Translations under genes and position numbers: made by a program
Shown: positions 54,172-61,201 of the stretch, piece after piece
How the letters are laid out: each line of letters begins with the position of its first letter
Position numbering within the stretch: position 1 is the first letter of the stretch
The notes under the pieces: generated by a model
Databases searched by the model: none
What the model was told of the DNA's origin: nothing
Seen by the model: only the letters and a program-made list of their open reading frames with translations
DNA from: a virus
Virus record (IMG/VR): IMGVR_UViG_3300047289_000053
Coordinates: 1 to 64,000 of that record
Reading direction: 5' to 3' (one strand)
Length of the DNA: 64,000 nucleotides

Positions 54172-54858
54172 CTAGTGTTTAAGGATTTTTACTGATTTAG
54201 CTTTTGATTGCGTGCCCATGCATAGCTTGCATTGATCGCAAGTAGATTTATTTCCAGCTTCTTTTGAAGCGGGACACGTCACGTTTTCGCTACCTACGCT
54301 ATCCCCTACAAAGAATGTACGCCACCCCATATTTTTAGCGGCCTTGTCTAATAGCGTCGTTTCTACGCTCGCCATGAAATAATCTTTTGCCCATGAATTT
54401 TTGTGCCATTGATGGGTATAACCCGTCCAAAATTTAGCTCGCTTGCTAATTTTGTTTACTAGATCATGGCCTAACAAAATAGGCTCGCCATATGATCCGA
54501 AGCGTACGCCTCGGCCCTCGATCGCTTCGAGTAGATCAGCTTCTAATTCGGGGCTCAATTCGGGTATATTATCTAGGCCCAAATTTCTAAGGCTTCTAAC
54601 TTTTGAAGCTAGGCCCATTTCACTAGGTCCTTTGCGTACGTAGCATGTTTTTTTCTTGTCTTTCGAATGATCGCAATCGAAGCAAACGGCCTTGTCTGAT
54701 AAGGTAGAAATTTTGGCGTCGCTTTCGATCCATTCAAAAGGAATGAAATTATTTTGGATCAAATCCCCCGTTTTGGAATTGCTTGTCTCAAACTGGAAAT
54801 TAACTATAATTCCGTTTTGCTTGAAATAGATATTGTCTAGTTTTATTTTACGTTTCAT
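54172..54858 (-). CDS. Cys-rich conserved phage protein
   Basis: 228 residues. Two Cys clusters, CFDCDHSKDKKKTCYVRKGP near the start and CPASKEAGNKSTCDQCKLCM near the end, flank a middle with FWTGYTHQWHKNS and FFVGDSVGSEN. Proteins with this order of motifs occur in many unrelated phages; the Cys sets suggest zinc or an Fe-S cluster. I know of no proven function. It is among the longest of the early genes. Confidence 0.7.
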   Translation of the reverse strand: MKRKIKLDNIYFKQNGIIVNFQFETSNSKTGDLIQNNFIPFEWIESDAKISTLSDKAVCFDCDHSKDKKKTCYVRKGPSEMGLASKVRSLRNLGLDNIPELSPELEADLLEAIEGRGVRFGSYGEPILLGHDLVNKISKRAKFWTGYTHQWHKNSWAKDYFMASVETTLLDKAAKNMGWRTFFVGDSVGSENVTCPASKEAGNKSTCDQCKLCMGTQSKAKSVKILKH

Positions 54859-54869
54859 TGCGTAGATTT

Positions 54870-55211
54870 TTAATAGTTATTTAATACGTTTTGGATCAAT
54901 GTATCTAAATCTGAATATGGCTTAGATAGGGCCTTTATAAGATCGGTAATTATTGACAAGTACCTTTCGTTTTGTGCCTCTAAATTGTAAGGCTCGCCTA
55001 GGCTAAATTCGAAGCCCTCGGAAATATTTTCGTCTACTTGAATTTGAAGCGAGCATATCCCCTCTAATTCGTCCCATTGAGGGCTTGCATAAATATCTGT
55101 TTTGCCATCCGTCCAAAATAAACTTTGACAATGAAAATCTGAATATAGACTAAAATCCAGTATTTTATCAGATCCAAAATTTGGCTTAATGTAGTTTATA
55201 AACTTTTCCAT
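54870..55211 (-). CDS. Hypothetical acidic protein
   Basis: 113 residues, acidic, alpha/beta (NYIKPNFGSDKILDFSLYSD). Separated from the next gene by one base. Function unknown. Confidence 0.65.
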   Translation of the reverse strand: MEKFINYIKPNFGSDKILDFSLYSDFHCQSLFWTDGKTDIYASPQWDELEGICSLQIQVDENISEGFEFSLGEPYNLEAQNERYLSIITDLIKALSKPYSDLDTLIQNVLNNY

Positions 55212-55212
55212 T

Positions 55213-55431
55213 TTAATTATATATTTCTATTTGAGGATATTTTTTGCCTAGGTATTTAAATAATGTTTCTCTTTTTCTAAACCTTATTTTTGTTTCCTTA
55301 TCATTCCAGGGCGTTTGGTAGCTATATTCTTTCAATATAGCTATATAACCCCCTTTAAAAATTTCGTTTTCGTTTGCAAGCATTAAAATATTATCGCTTA
55401 AAACATTTTCTTTTAAAATGTACGTTTCCAT
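55213..55431 (-). CDS. Small hypothetical protein
   Basis: 72 residues, beta start (METYILKENVLSDNILMLAN) and basic end (RKRETLFKYLGKKYPQIEIY). Start overlaps the gene upstream by one base (TAATG). Confidence 0.65.
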   Translation of the reverse strand: METYILKENVLSDNILMLANENEIFKGGYIAILKEYSYQTPWNDKETKIRFRKRETLFKYLGKKYPQIEIYN

Positions 55432-55817
55432 TATATTGTTTTTATTTGATCTAAATTTTGATTTGTTACTATATATTTAACGGCCTCCTCAATAGTATTG
55501 CATTTGGGTACTTTTATTTCTATTGTATTATTTCTAAAATATATCTTATTCAATTCGGGTGCATAAGCGTGACGCTCTAACCCGCTAATTAATTTGTATT
55601 TATTCTTTTCGAAATAATATAATTTTTCAATATTTAAAGCCGCTTCTAAAATTTCGGCTAAAAAATTATGCTTTTCTATTGTATCTACATGTAAGCCCTC
55701 TAATTCGCTTACATGATCCGAATAGTACTCTATTCTTTTGGCTTTTGCTAGTTTTATAAAACGTGTATTCTGTTTAATTGCATTAATCTTAGTTTGAATT
55801 AATTGTAAATTTTTCAT
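55431..55817 (-). CDS. Hypothetical early protein
   Basis: 128 residues, Lys/Glu-rich, mostly helical. No family recognised. Early-operon position suggests a host-takeover role, which is inference. Confidence 0.65.
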   Translation of the reverse strand: MKNLQLIQTKINAIKQNTRFIKLAKAKRIEYYSDHVSELEGLHVDTIEKHNFLAEILEAALNIEKLYYFEKNKYKLISGLERHAYAPELNKIYFRNNTIEIKVPKCNTIEEAVKYIVTNQNLDQIKTI

Positions 55818-55836
55818 TTTGTTATTTTTTAGGTTA

Positions 55837-56130
55837 TTATAATAATTCCGTTAATTCATGTATATTTATTTCACTTTCTGTAAATTCCAGGAGTGAATAA
55901 AAAGCAAGTTCTGTAATGTTATAAGCAAGACCGAAGCCCGTCTCAAAATCCGTAGCTCCTAGGCTTGCACAAATTGCAAAACAATTTGAGTAATAAATAC
56001 AAGCCGTATCTATTTCGGACCTAATAAATTCATGAATTTCATCATAATCAGTTAAATTACCCTTTTCAATTTCGGCTTCAATTTCAGTCGTTAAATTTTC
56101 GATAAATAAGTACTTGTTAAAATTTTCCAT
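55837..56130 (-). CDS. Small acidic early protein
   Basis: 97 residues, very acidic and helical (TTEIEAEIEKGNLTDYDEIH). An acidic, DNA-mimic-like composition is notable, but nothing proves such a role. Its leader matches that of the 56167 gene. Confidence 0.65.
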   Translation of the reverse strand: MENFNKYLFIENLTTEIEAEIEKGNLTDYDEIHEFIRSEIDTACIYYSNCFAICASLGATDFETGFGLAYNITELAFYSLLEFTESEINIHELTELL

Positions 56131-56166
56131 TTTATTATATTTTATAAGGTGATTAATAATTATATT

Positions 56167-56301
56167 TTATTTAGTAGGTTTTATATCTAATTTATATTTC
56201 TGTATTATATGAAATTGCTCCCAAAAGGCTAGCCACGTAAAATATTCAATACCAAATATTTTTTGGGCTAATTTGTCTTGTTTCTTATATTTACTTTTCA
56301 T
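56167..56301 (-). CDS. Small basic early protein
   Basis: 44 residues: MKSKYKKQDKLAQKIFGIEY, an aromatic middle (FTWLAFWEQFH) and a basic end. ATG at 56301 follows the same leader motif as the 55837 gene. Function unknown. Confidence 0.5.
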   Translation of the reverse strand: MKSKYKKQDKLAQKIFGIEYFTWLAFWEQFHIIQKYKLDIKPTK

Positions 56302-56312
56302 GATATTATATT

Positions 56313-56462
56313 TTATAAAGTGATACATTTTTTTTGCACTATCTGAAATTCCAGGAATTGAGAAGCATATTTTTTAGCATCTGAAATTTTAATAAACGCC
56401 TTAGCTTGTATAAACTTTTCGTTTATCTTTATTTGAACTGAATACATTTTAATATTTCTCAT
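56313..56462 (-). CDS. First gene of the leftward early operon
   Basis: 49 residues from the ATG at 56462 (MRNIKMYSVQIKINEKFIQA). The open frame continues to 56510, but the promoter at 56486-56517 lies inside that extension, so the later start is preferred. Confidence 0.55.
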   Translation of the reverse strand: MRNIKMYSVQIKINEKFIQAKAFIKISDAKKYASQFLEFQIVQKKCITL

Positions 56463-56485
56463 TTTATTATTTCGTTTTGTTGATA

Positions 56486-56517
56486 CAAACCTAGGTAAAC
56501 TTTTATACATAAGTCAA
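56486..56517 (-). promoter_or_regulatory. Promoter of the leftward early operon
   Basis: On the minus strand TTG (56517 to 56515), 21-base spacer, TAGGTTTG (56493 to 56486). Both Bacteroidota elements are present, and the start codon follows 23 bases downstream. Confidence 0.6.
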
Positions 56518-56647
56518 TAGCTTGTAGAAAACTTTTTTGTGATTATTAGAAAAATGCAATGAATAGAGCCTAAATAAACAAAAGTTCTTTAAAAAATACA
56601 ACAAAGTTTTTGCAAGTGTTTAAGCGTTATTTTGTAGGATCTTAAAG

Positions 56648-56665
56648 TCTATTTAACATAATGTT
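56648..56665 (+). repeat. Direct repeat around AACATAATGTT, copy 1
   Basis: 18 bases, TCTATTTAACATAATGTT, identical to 56755-56772. The core AACATaATGTT is an inverted repeat with one central base. Confidence 0.75.
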
Positions 56666-56754
56666 AGGTTTGTGGCGGGGGCAAACGAGTCACTCCCCTC
56701 CCTTAATTTTTATTTTGATCGCCCGAAATAAATTTTTAGACTAACCTAAAAAAT

Positions 56755-56772
56755 TCTATTTAACATAATGTT
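56755..56772 (+). repeat. Direct repeat around AACATAATGTT, copy 2
   Basis: Identical to 56648-56665, 107 bases downstream of it, on the other side of a C-rich stretch. Confidence 0.75.
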
Positions 56773-56790
56773 TCGAATGCAATGGGAAAC

Positions 56791-56808
56791 AATTAGACAA
56801 ACGTCTAA
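56791..56808. repeat. Operator-like dyad, copy 1
   Basis: AATTAGACAAACGTCTAA; TTAGAC and GTCTAA are inverted around AAAC. Repeated identically at 56848-56865, 57 bases away. TetR-type operators have this shape; the regulator is unknown. Confidence 0.7.
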
Positions 56809-56847
56809 ACGATCGCGATCAATTGTTAGATAGTTAGATAAATATTT

Positions 56848-56865
56848 AATTAGACAAACGTCTAA
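56848..56865. repeat. Operator-like dyad, copy 2
   Basis: Identical to 56791-56808. The 57-base spacing is close to five and a half helical turns. Confidence 0.7.
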
Positions 56866-56956
56866 CTAGGTCCGAACGTGCACGGCCCAAAGCCCCAAGC
56901 GTAGCACCTAGAAAAAGCTAAAAATCCCCCGCAAAAAAGTCAAAATCCGACCCCCC

Positions 56957-56995
56957 CTGCCAAGATCCAGGGCGTTTCCGGATCGGCCCCGGCAG
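56957..56995. other. GC-rich nested hairpin
   Basis: CTGCC (56957-56961) pairs with GGCAG (56991-56995), and inside it GATCC (56964-56968) pairs with GGATC (56980-56984). Nearby are C-runs and GGGTGTTACCC (57006-57016). The composition is unlike the surrounding AT-rich DNA. Confidence 0.55.
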
Positions 56996-57044
56996 TTTAG
57001 GATGGGGGTGTTACCCACTACCCATATATATGCCACATTCTTTT

Positions 57045-57052
57045 TAACTTTG
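57045..57052 (+). promoter_or_regulatory. Putative -7 box before the 57075 gene
   Basis: TAACTTTG, matching TAnnTTTG, ends 22 bases before the start codon. No -33 TTG at a good distance. Confidence 0.4.
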
Positions 57053-57074
57053 CGTAAACCAAAACAAACAGACA

Positions 57075-57215
57075 ATGGCAAAAATGATTAAAGAATATGG
57101 TGGTAAAGAGAAGTATGCTTCGAAGGCCGCTATGATGAAACACGAGAAAAAGGAAGGCAAGAAGGTAGAGAAAATGGAGAAGAAAGGTGTCTTTCCTAAG
57201 ATGAAAAAGAAGTAG
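57075..57215 (+). CDS. Small Lys-rich protein
   Basis: 46 residues: MAKMIKEYGGKEKYASKAAM followed by a Lys/Glu-rich stretch ending PKMKKK. Such basic peptides recur in Bacteroidota phages. A strong terminator follows directly, so it forms a single-gene transcript. Function unknown. Confidence 0.65.
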   Translation: MAKMIKEYGGKEKYASKAAMMKHEKKEGKKVEKMEKKGVFPKMKKK

Positions 57216-57241
57216 TCAAGACCTTTAGGTTTTGAAAGATT

Positions 57242-57272
57242 GACCTGAGTTTTAAGACTTGGGTCTTTTTTT
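57242..57272 (+). terminator. Rho-independent terminator
   Basis: GACCTGAGTT (57242-57251) pairs with GACTTGGGTC (57256-57265), with a few G-T pairs and a TTAA loop, followed by seven T. Confidence 0.88.
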
Positions 57273-57566
57273 GCCCTTATATTTTGTACAGATTCTACAT
57301 TTGTACACAATTATGACTTCTTTGTGTACAAAATATGTACAAAAGTATTTTTCTACAATCTTATAACTTATTGATTATTAGTTATTTATATTAAGTATTT
57401 ATTCTTTTATGAACAAAATGAACAAAATAAATAAGAAAAGTAAAAAAAATTTCACACGCTCAAAATAAAAAAATATATTTACGTAATACGGCAAAAAAGT
57501 TTGCAAGTTTACATATTGTACATTTGGTTTGTTTTTGTTATATTTGTACAAACAATAAAATATAAT
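57273..57566. promoter_or_regulatory. Control region B: TGTACA cluster, AT-rich element and promoter
   Basis: TGTACA occurs at 57285, 57302, 57325, 57336, 57517 and 57545. The segment 57364-57480 repeats 46978-47082. At the right end TTG (57516-57518), 20-base spacer, TATATTTG (57539-57546) makes a full promoter for the 57567 gene, and two TGTACA sites overlap its -33 and -7 elements, so a TGTACA-binding protein could control it. Confidence 0.65.
57364..57480 (+). repeat. AT-rich long repeat, copy B
   Basis: Second copy of 46978-47082, same orientation, with short indels between the conserved blocks (57364-57382, 57400-57439, 57461-57480). Where copy A has TGTACA, this copy has TGAACA. Confidence 0.8.
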
Positions 57567-57860
57567 ATGAAACTCTACAATTCCAAACCCCAAAAAATCA
57601 TCAGGGTAAACATCAAGCAGGCTGGTCAGCCAGTTATACATTTGGCATTTGACGAATGCGAATTATTAGATTGTGCAGAGGCACTATTGTCTTATATCAA
57701 TTCGGGCTTGCCGAAAAAGAATAGTTCTGACAGATACAAGATTACTATTCAGTGTCGTGAATGGGAGAACTCTAAGAATGGGCTGTCGACTAGTTTTAGT
57801 TTTGTTGGGTCAGATAGTTCATTTGTAAGAGATTGCATTGTCAGCCATTTTGACAATTAA
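57567..57860 (+). CDS. Small hypothetical protein before groEL
   Basis: 97 residues from the ATG at 57567; the open frame begins upstream at 57501 but the promoter ending at 57546 rules that out. Beta-rich (RVNIKQAGQPVIHLAFDECE) with SFSFVGSDSSFV near the end. No family recognised. It is followed by the groEL promoter. Confidence 0.7.
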   Translation: MKLYNSKPQKIIRVNIKQAGQPVIHLAFDECELLDCAEALLSYINSGLPKKNSSDRYKITIQCREWENSKNGLSTSFSFVGSDSSFVRDCIVSHFDN

Positions 57861-57861
57861 T

Positions 57862-57901
57862 TTTGTTTGGCGTTATAATTGTATATAGATTTGTAACAAA
57901 T
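57862..57901 (+). promoter_or_regulatory. groEL: groEL promoter with an overlapping palindrome
   Basis: TTTG (57862-57865), 20-base spacer, TAGATTTG (57886-57893): the best match to the Bacteroidota consensus in the window. The -7 box overlaps ATTTGTAACAAAT (57889-57901), an inverted repeat with one central base, which could be an operator. Confidence 0.65.
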
Positions 57902-57911
57902 TAAATTTAAC

Positions 57912-59459
57912 ATGATAGTAAAAGACATCGTCTTCGGAGATGAAGGCAGAAAGAAATTAATTAAGGGTGTTAATACCATAGCAGATGCTGTGGGTTCAAC
58001 ATTAGGGGCTCGTGGTCGCACGGTGCTCATTGAGTCGGAGCAACACATTGGTGGCATTACAGTAACCAAGGATGGTGTGACGGTCGCTAAGTCAATTAAC
58101 TTAATGGACCCAGCTGAGAACTTGGCGGTCATGATCATGCGAGAAGCATCTGAGAAGACGGCTAACTCTGCAGGTGATGGGACGACGACCAGTATGGTGC
58201 TGGCACAAGGCATCATCCATGCGGCAATGGACGAGATTAAGCCAGATGACAACATTACCCAGGTGCTACGTGACATTCAGGCTGCAGCATTACGTGTTGC
58301 AGAAGAGTTGACGGCTATGTCGACTGAGATCACATCAGACAAGTTGGTGGACGTGGCGACTATCTCGGCAAATGGCGATGCGGAGATTGGCAAGATTATC
58401 GCTGATGCGTACAATCAAGTTGGCTTATCAGGCGTGGTGACCGTTGGAGCATCTGAGACATCGGACACATATGCTGAGGTGGTGAGTGGTATGAAGATAG
58501 ACAGAGGCTTTGCGAGCAAGTACTTTGTAACAGACCACAAGAAGCAAGAGGCTGTGCTAGAGAAGCCATATATTTTGGTGACTGACCAGCCCATTACAAA
58601 CCTTAACGACATCTTGCCAATCTTAGAGTTCATCCACCAAGGCAGACATTCATTGCTCATTATTGGGGAGCTAGATGAGAACTCACTAAATTCACTAAAC
58701 GTGAACAAGATTAAGTTGGGCTTAAAGGTGAGCACTATTATTCCTCCATCATTTGGCTACAAGCGTCATCAGATCATGCAGGACATCGCTATTGCGACAG
58801 GGGCTAAGTACTTTTCTGAGCAGACGGGTGACAACTTAATGATGGTCACTATTGACGACTGCGGACAAGCAGGCAAGGTGGTGAGCTCACGGTTCAATAC
58901 TATTATCTTCGATGCTATCGGAGCAGGGGAGGAGAGAGTGCAAGAGTTGCAAGAGCAGATAGAGGTGGAGACGCAGGCGATCGAGAAAGAGTTCTTAAAA
59001 GAACGCATTGCTAATCTAGGCGGTGGCGTGGCTATCATTAAGGTGGGTGCTAACTCAGACATTGAGCAGAAGGAGAAGAAGGACCGGGTGGACGATGCGG
59101 TGTGTGCGGTACGTGCAGCACTAGAAGAGGGTATCCTTCCAGGTGGAGGCGTGGCGTTGCAAGACATTGCTATTAAGATGGAGTCAAGTAATAAGGGGGA
59201 TGACATATTAAGAGAGGCGATGGTGACACCCATGATCAAAATACTTAAGAATGCTGGCATAAGCATAGACTCTATTGATAGAGACAAGATATACAAAGAA
59301 GGCATCGGCATTAATGTGGTGACGGGTGCATACTGCCACATGATGGACATGGGGATCATTGACCCGACCAAGGTGACTAAAGAAGCTCTTAAGAATGCCG
59401 TGTCAGTGGCAACTACATTGCTATCCACAGAGACGGTCATCACTAATATTCGTGCATAA
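57912..59459 (+). CDS. groEL: Phage GroEL-type chaperonin
   Basis: 515 residues, slightly shorter than bacterial GroEL (about 548). ATP-binding and ATPase features are present: TLGARGRTV (30-38), KDGVTVA (53-59), GDGTTTSM (88-95), VDDAVCAVRAALEEGILPGG near the end. The flexible Gly-Gly-Met tail is missing; it ends in STETVITNIRA. The apical region is divergent. Very few phages carry a full GroEL; with the groES downstream it can fold virion proteins, probably the capsid or fibre, without host chaperonin. It has its own promoter and a separate transcript is likely. Confidence 0.95.
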   Translation: MIVKDIVFGDEGRKKLIKGVNTIADAVGSTLGARGRTVLIESEQHIGGITVTKDGVTVAKSINLMDPAENLAVMIMREASEKTANSAGDGTTTSMVLAQGIIHAAMDEIKPDDNITQVLRDIQAAALRVAEELTAMSTEITSDKLVDVATISANGDAEIGKIIADAYNQVGLSGVVTVGASETSDTYAEVVSGMKIDRGFASKYFVTDHKKQEAVLEKPYILVTDQPITNLNDILPILEFIHQGRHSLLIIGELDENSLNSLNVNKIKLGLKVSTIIPPSFGYKRHQIMQDIAIATGAKYFSEQTGDNLMMVTIDDCGQAGKVVSSRFNTIIFDAIGAGEERVQELQEQIEVETQAIEKEFLKERIANLGGGVAIIKVGANSDIEQKEKKDRVDDAVCAVRAALEEGILPGGGVALQDIAIKMESSNKGDDILREAMVTPMIKILKNAGISIDSIDRDKIYKEGIGINVVTGAYCHMMDMGIIDPTKVTKEALKNAVSVATTLLSTETVITNIRA

Positions 59460-59610
59460 TTTGGTAGTAATACTACTGATAATAACAAAAATCCAAACCA
59501 ATATGGCGAGGAAAATGATAATTATCCAAACCAATAGTTTATATTAGTAATGCACACTATTGACGAAACTTGTTAAAAGTTGCAAGTTCTGATAATAAGG
59601 TTAAATAAAA

Positions 59611-59626
59611 TTTACAAATTTGTAAA
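59611..59626. promoter_or_regulatory. Perfect palindrome upstream of groES
   Basis: TTTACAAATTTGTAAA, a perfect 16-base inverted repeat, 25 bases before the groES start. It shares ATTTGTAA with the palindrome at the groEL promoter, so one regulator may control both. Confidence 0.55.
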
Positions 59627-59650
59627 TAAATGTAAAATATAATTAATGTT

Positions 59651-59908
59651 ATGAAGGTAATCGGAAAGAATATTCTAATCGTTCCTCAAGAAGAGGAGAC
59701 AAAATCAAAAGGCGGCTTAATTATGACCGCAATGGATGCAAATGAGCTACGCTACAAGAAAGCAACCGTGGTATCACAAGGCTCGCTAGTAGATGGCATC
59801 AAGCCAGGCTCATTTATCTACTTTGATCGTGCAGCTGGCCACACCATTCGCATCAATGAGGACCTATATACGGTCATCACTGAGAAAGATGTGGTAGTGG
59901 TGCTTTAA
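59651..59908 (+). CDS. groES: Phage GroES-type co-chaperonin
   Basis: 85 residues. The mobile loop EEETKSKGGLIM (near 14-25) binds GroEL, with a beta-barrel core (ATVVSQGSLVDGIKPGSFIY) and C-terminal strand VITEKDVVVVL. Slightly shorter than the bacterial protein (about 97) with a reduced roof. It follows groEL by 191 bases, has its own control region, and its end overlaps the winged-helix gene on the other strand by four bases. Confidence 0.92.
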   Translation: MKVIGKNILIVPQEEETKSKGGLIMTAMDANELRYKKATVVSQGSLVDGIKPGSFIYFDRAAGHTIRINEDLYTVITEKDVVVVL

Positions 59909-60411
59909 AAATCTTTATTAAGTCTACCAATGACCCTGTCATATTGCCTTGTGGCAAAGTGATGGGGTTTATTGCTTTTAGGCTTGATGTCAGATAGCTT
60001 TGGAATGGGTTTTTGACCCTGCAACATCTCATAAACTTGACGCATAATGGCTTTTGCTTGGTGAGATAGCTCATAAATCGCACGTTTGCCTGGCTCAGGC
60101 TTGCGAAAATGGACAATTAAGCCTTTCTCCATCAAATCTCTACGTCTATTCTCAGTAAATCCAAAGATTTGGCAGTATTGGTCGAACTGATTGGCATCAA
60201 ATACGTGCTCGGAGTACAAATAACACAATAGCTCAAAGTCTTCTAAGCTCAATCCGTGCTTATGACGGGCCCAAGCACGCACAACTTTGATGTATTTTAA
60301 AAAGTCTTTGTCGACAGCCTCACGTCTAACGACAATTGGCTTGACCTTATACTCACGCACTTTGATAGCTCTAGGCTTAATCTTCCTAGGCTTCATGTAT
60401 GTTTTTATCAT
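59905..60411 (-). CDS. Winged-helix DNA-binding protein
   Basis: 168 residues from the ATG at 60411 (the open frame extends to a TTG at 60429). Basic N-terminus, then a helix-turn-helix with wing (HGLSLEDFELLCYLYSEHVF, DQYCQIFGFTENRRRDLMEK, GLIVHFRKPEPGKRAIYELS) as in MarR-like regulators. It is the only leftward gene in this part and is divergent from the 60465 gene, so it may control its own promoter and its neighbours. Target unknown. Confidence 0.72.
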   Translation of the reverse strand: MIKTYMKPRKIKPRAIKVREYKVKPIVVRREAVDKDFLKYIKVVRAWARHKHGLSLEDFELLCYLYSEHVFDANQFDQYCQIFGFTENRRRDLMEKGLIVHFRKPEPGKRAIYELSHQAKAIMRQVYEMLQGQKPIPKLSDIKPKSNKPHHFATRQYDRVIGRLNKDF

Positions 60412-60426
60412 TGAATTAAAATTTAA

Positions 60427-60444
60427 CAAAATTAGTTATCTTTG
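60427..60444. promoter_or_regulatory. Overlapping divergent -7 boxes
   Basis: On the minus strand TAATTTTG (60434 to 60427) serves the winged-helix gene; on the plus strand TATCTTTG (60437-60444) serves the 60465 gene. The two -7 boxes lie back to back, so occupancy of one should hinder the other. Confidence 0.5.
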
Positions 60445-60464
60445 CCAAATAATAATAAAAAATT

Positions 60465-60725
60465 ATGGCAAAGAAAATCACGGCATTGCAAACAGTGCAA
60501 GCCGCAAAGAAATTAGAACAAGATGCTCAATTAGAAATGGACAATGTTCGTGGTCTAATGGGCTCAGGCACAAAAGGTGCAGATAAAATTATTTCAGATG
60601 CTCGCAAGCGTGCTGATTATATGAACGCAAATGCTAAACGCTACCGTTCATTAGCAAACGCTGCAGTTAAAAAAGCAACAGGCAGGGATTACCCTTTAGC
60701 TGCATCACCTTCATTCCCAGAATAA
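60465..60725 (+). CDS. Small helical protein, paralogue of the next gene
   Basis: 86 residues, Ala/Lys-rich and helical, ending ATGRDYPLAASPSFPE. The tail resembles AAGRDTPLPSSEG in the next protein. First of a run of small basic genes. Function unknown; possibly minor virion proteins. Confidence 0.7.
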   Translation: MAKKITALQTVQAAKKLEQDAQLEMDNVRGLMGSGTKGADKIISDARKRADYMNANAKRYRSLANAAVKKATGRDYPLAASPSFPE

Positions 60726-60727
60726 TT

Positions 60728-61060
60728 ATGGCTAAGATGAAACCAGGGCAGATATCTGCCAAACGTGCTTATGAGGTAGCTGATTCGTTAGCTAAAGAAT
60801 CTCAATCTTCTTACAGAGTGGCTGATTTATATTATAACAAAGCTAATAATAAAGGCAAAATAATGGATATGAGTCCTACTGATTTGAGATATTATGCAGA
60901 AAAACAAGTAAGATTAGCTGATTATAATTCAGAGAAATCTACACGTTTAAAATCTCGTGCTGATGCAGCAATGGCTAAGGCTAATGCGGCAGCAGGTCGT
61001 GATACACCACTTCCTTCTTCTGAAGGATTGTTTTCAAAAATAAAAAATTGGTTTGAATAA
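60728..61060 (+). CDS. Small helical protein, paralogue of the preceding gene
   Basis: 110 residues, Ala/Ser/Lys-rich helix pattern (AKRAYEVADSLAKESQSSYR) ending with GRDTPLPSSEGLFSKIKNWF, where the last part could be an amphipathic membrane-active helix. Shares its tail with the 60465 protein. Confidence 0.7.
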   Translation: MAKMKPGQISAKRAYEVADSLAKESQSSYRVADLYYNKANNKGKIMDMSPTDLRYYAEKQVRLADYNSEKSTRLKSRADAAMAKANAAAGRDTPLPSSEGLFSKIKNWFE

Positions 61061-61200
61061 TGGCAAAGCAAGAAAAAACACCAATGACACGCCCGATGCC
61101 TAAGACATCTATGGGTATTTCTAAGATTGGAGCTGCTAAGAAGGCAGTTAAGGTTGCTAAAGTAGTTAAGGCTGCTAAAGCAATCAAAAAAATGTGCTAA
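61060..61200 (+). CDS. Small basic Ala/Lys/Val-rich protein
   Basis: 46 residues: MAKQEKTPMTRPMPKTSMGI then an Ala/Val/Lys helix ending IKKMC. Its start overlaps the preceding stop by one base (TAATG). Probably a small nucleic-acid or membrane-interacting peptide; not recognised. Confidence 0.6.
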   Translation: MAKQEKTPMTRPMPKTSMGISKIGAAKKAVKVAKVVKAAKAIKKMC

Positions 61201-61201
61201 C

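Larger units (their letters stand above)
56518..57074. promoter_or_regulatory. Main non-coding control region
   Basis: About 550 bases between the divergent early operons. It holds an 18-base direct repeat centred on AACATAATGTT (56648-56665 and 56755-56772), two inverted repeats TTAGACAAACGTCTAA (56793-56808 and 56850-56865), the palindrome GATCGCGATC (56811-56820), and a GC-rich structured patch (about 56870-57020). Candidate for the major operator and possibly an origin or packaging site. No gene seen. Confidence 0.7.

Noticed and set aside
57962-59488. Long minus-strand frames across groEL
   Set aside because: Antisense to a clearly conserved chaperonin, rich in Ser/Thr from codon mirroring.
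60465-61060. Tandem duplication of a single gene
   Set aside because: Only the Gly-Arg-Asp-x-Pro-Leu tails and general composition are shared, so they are noted as distant paralogues only.
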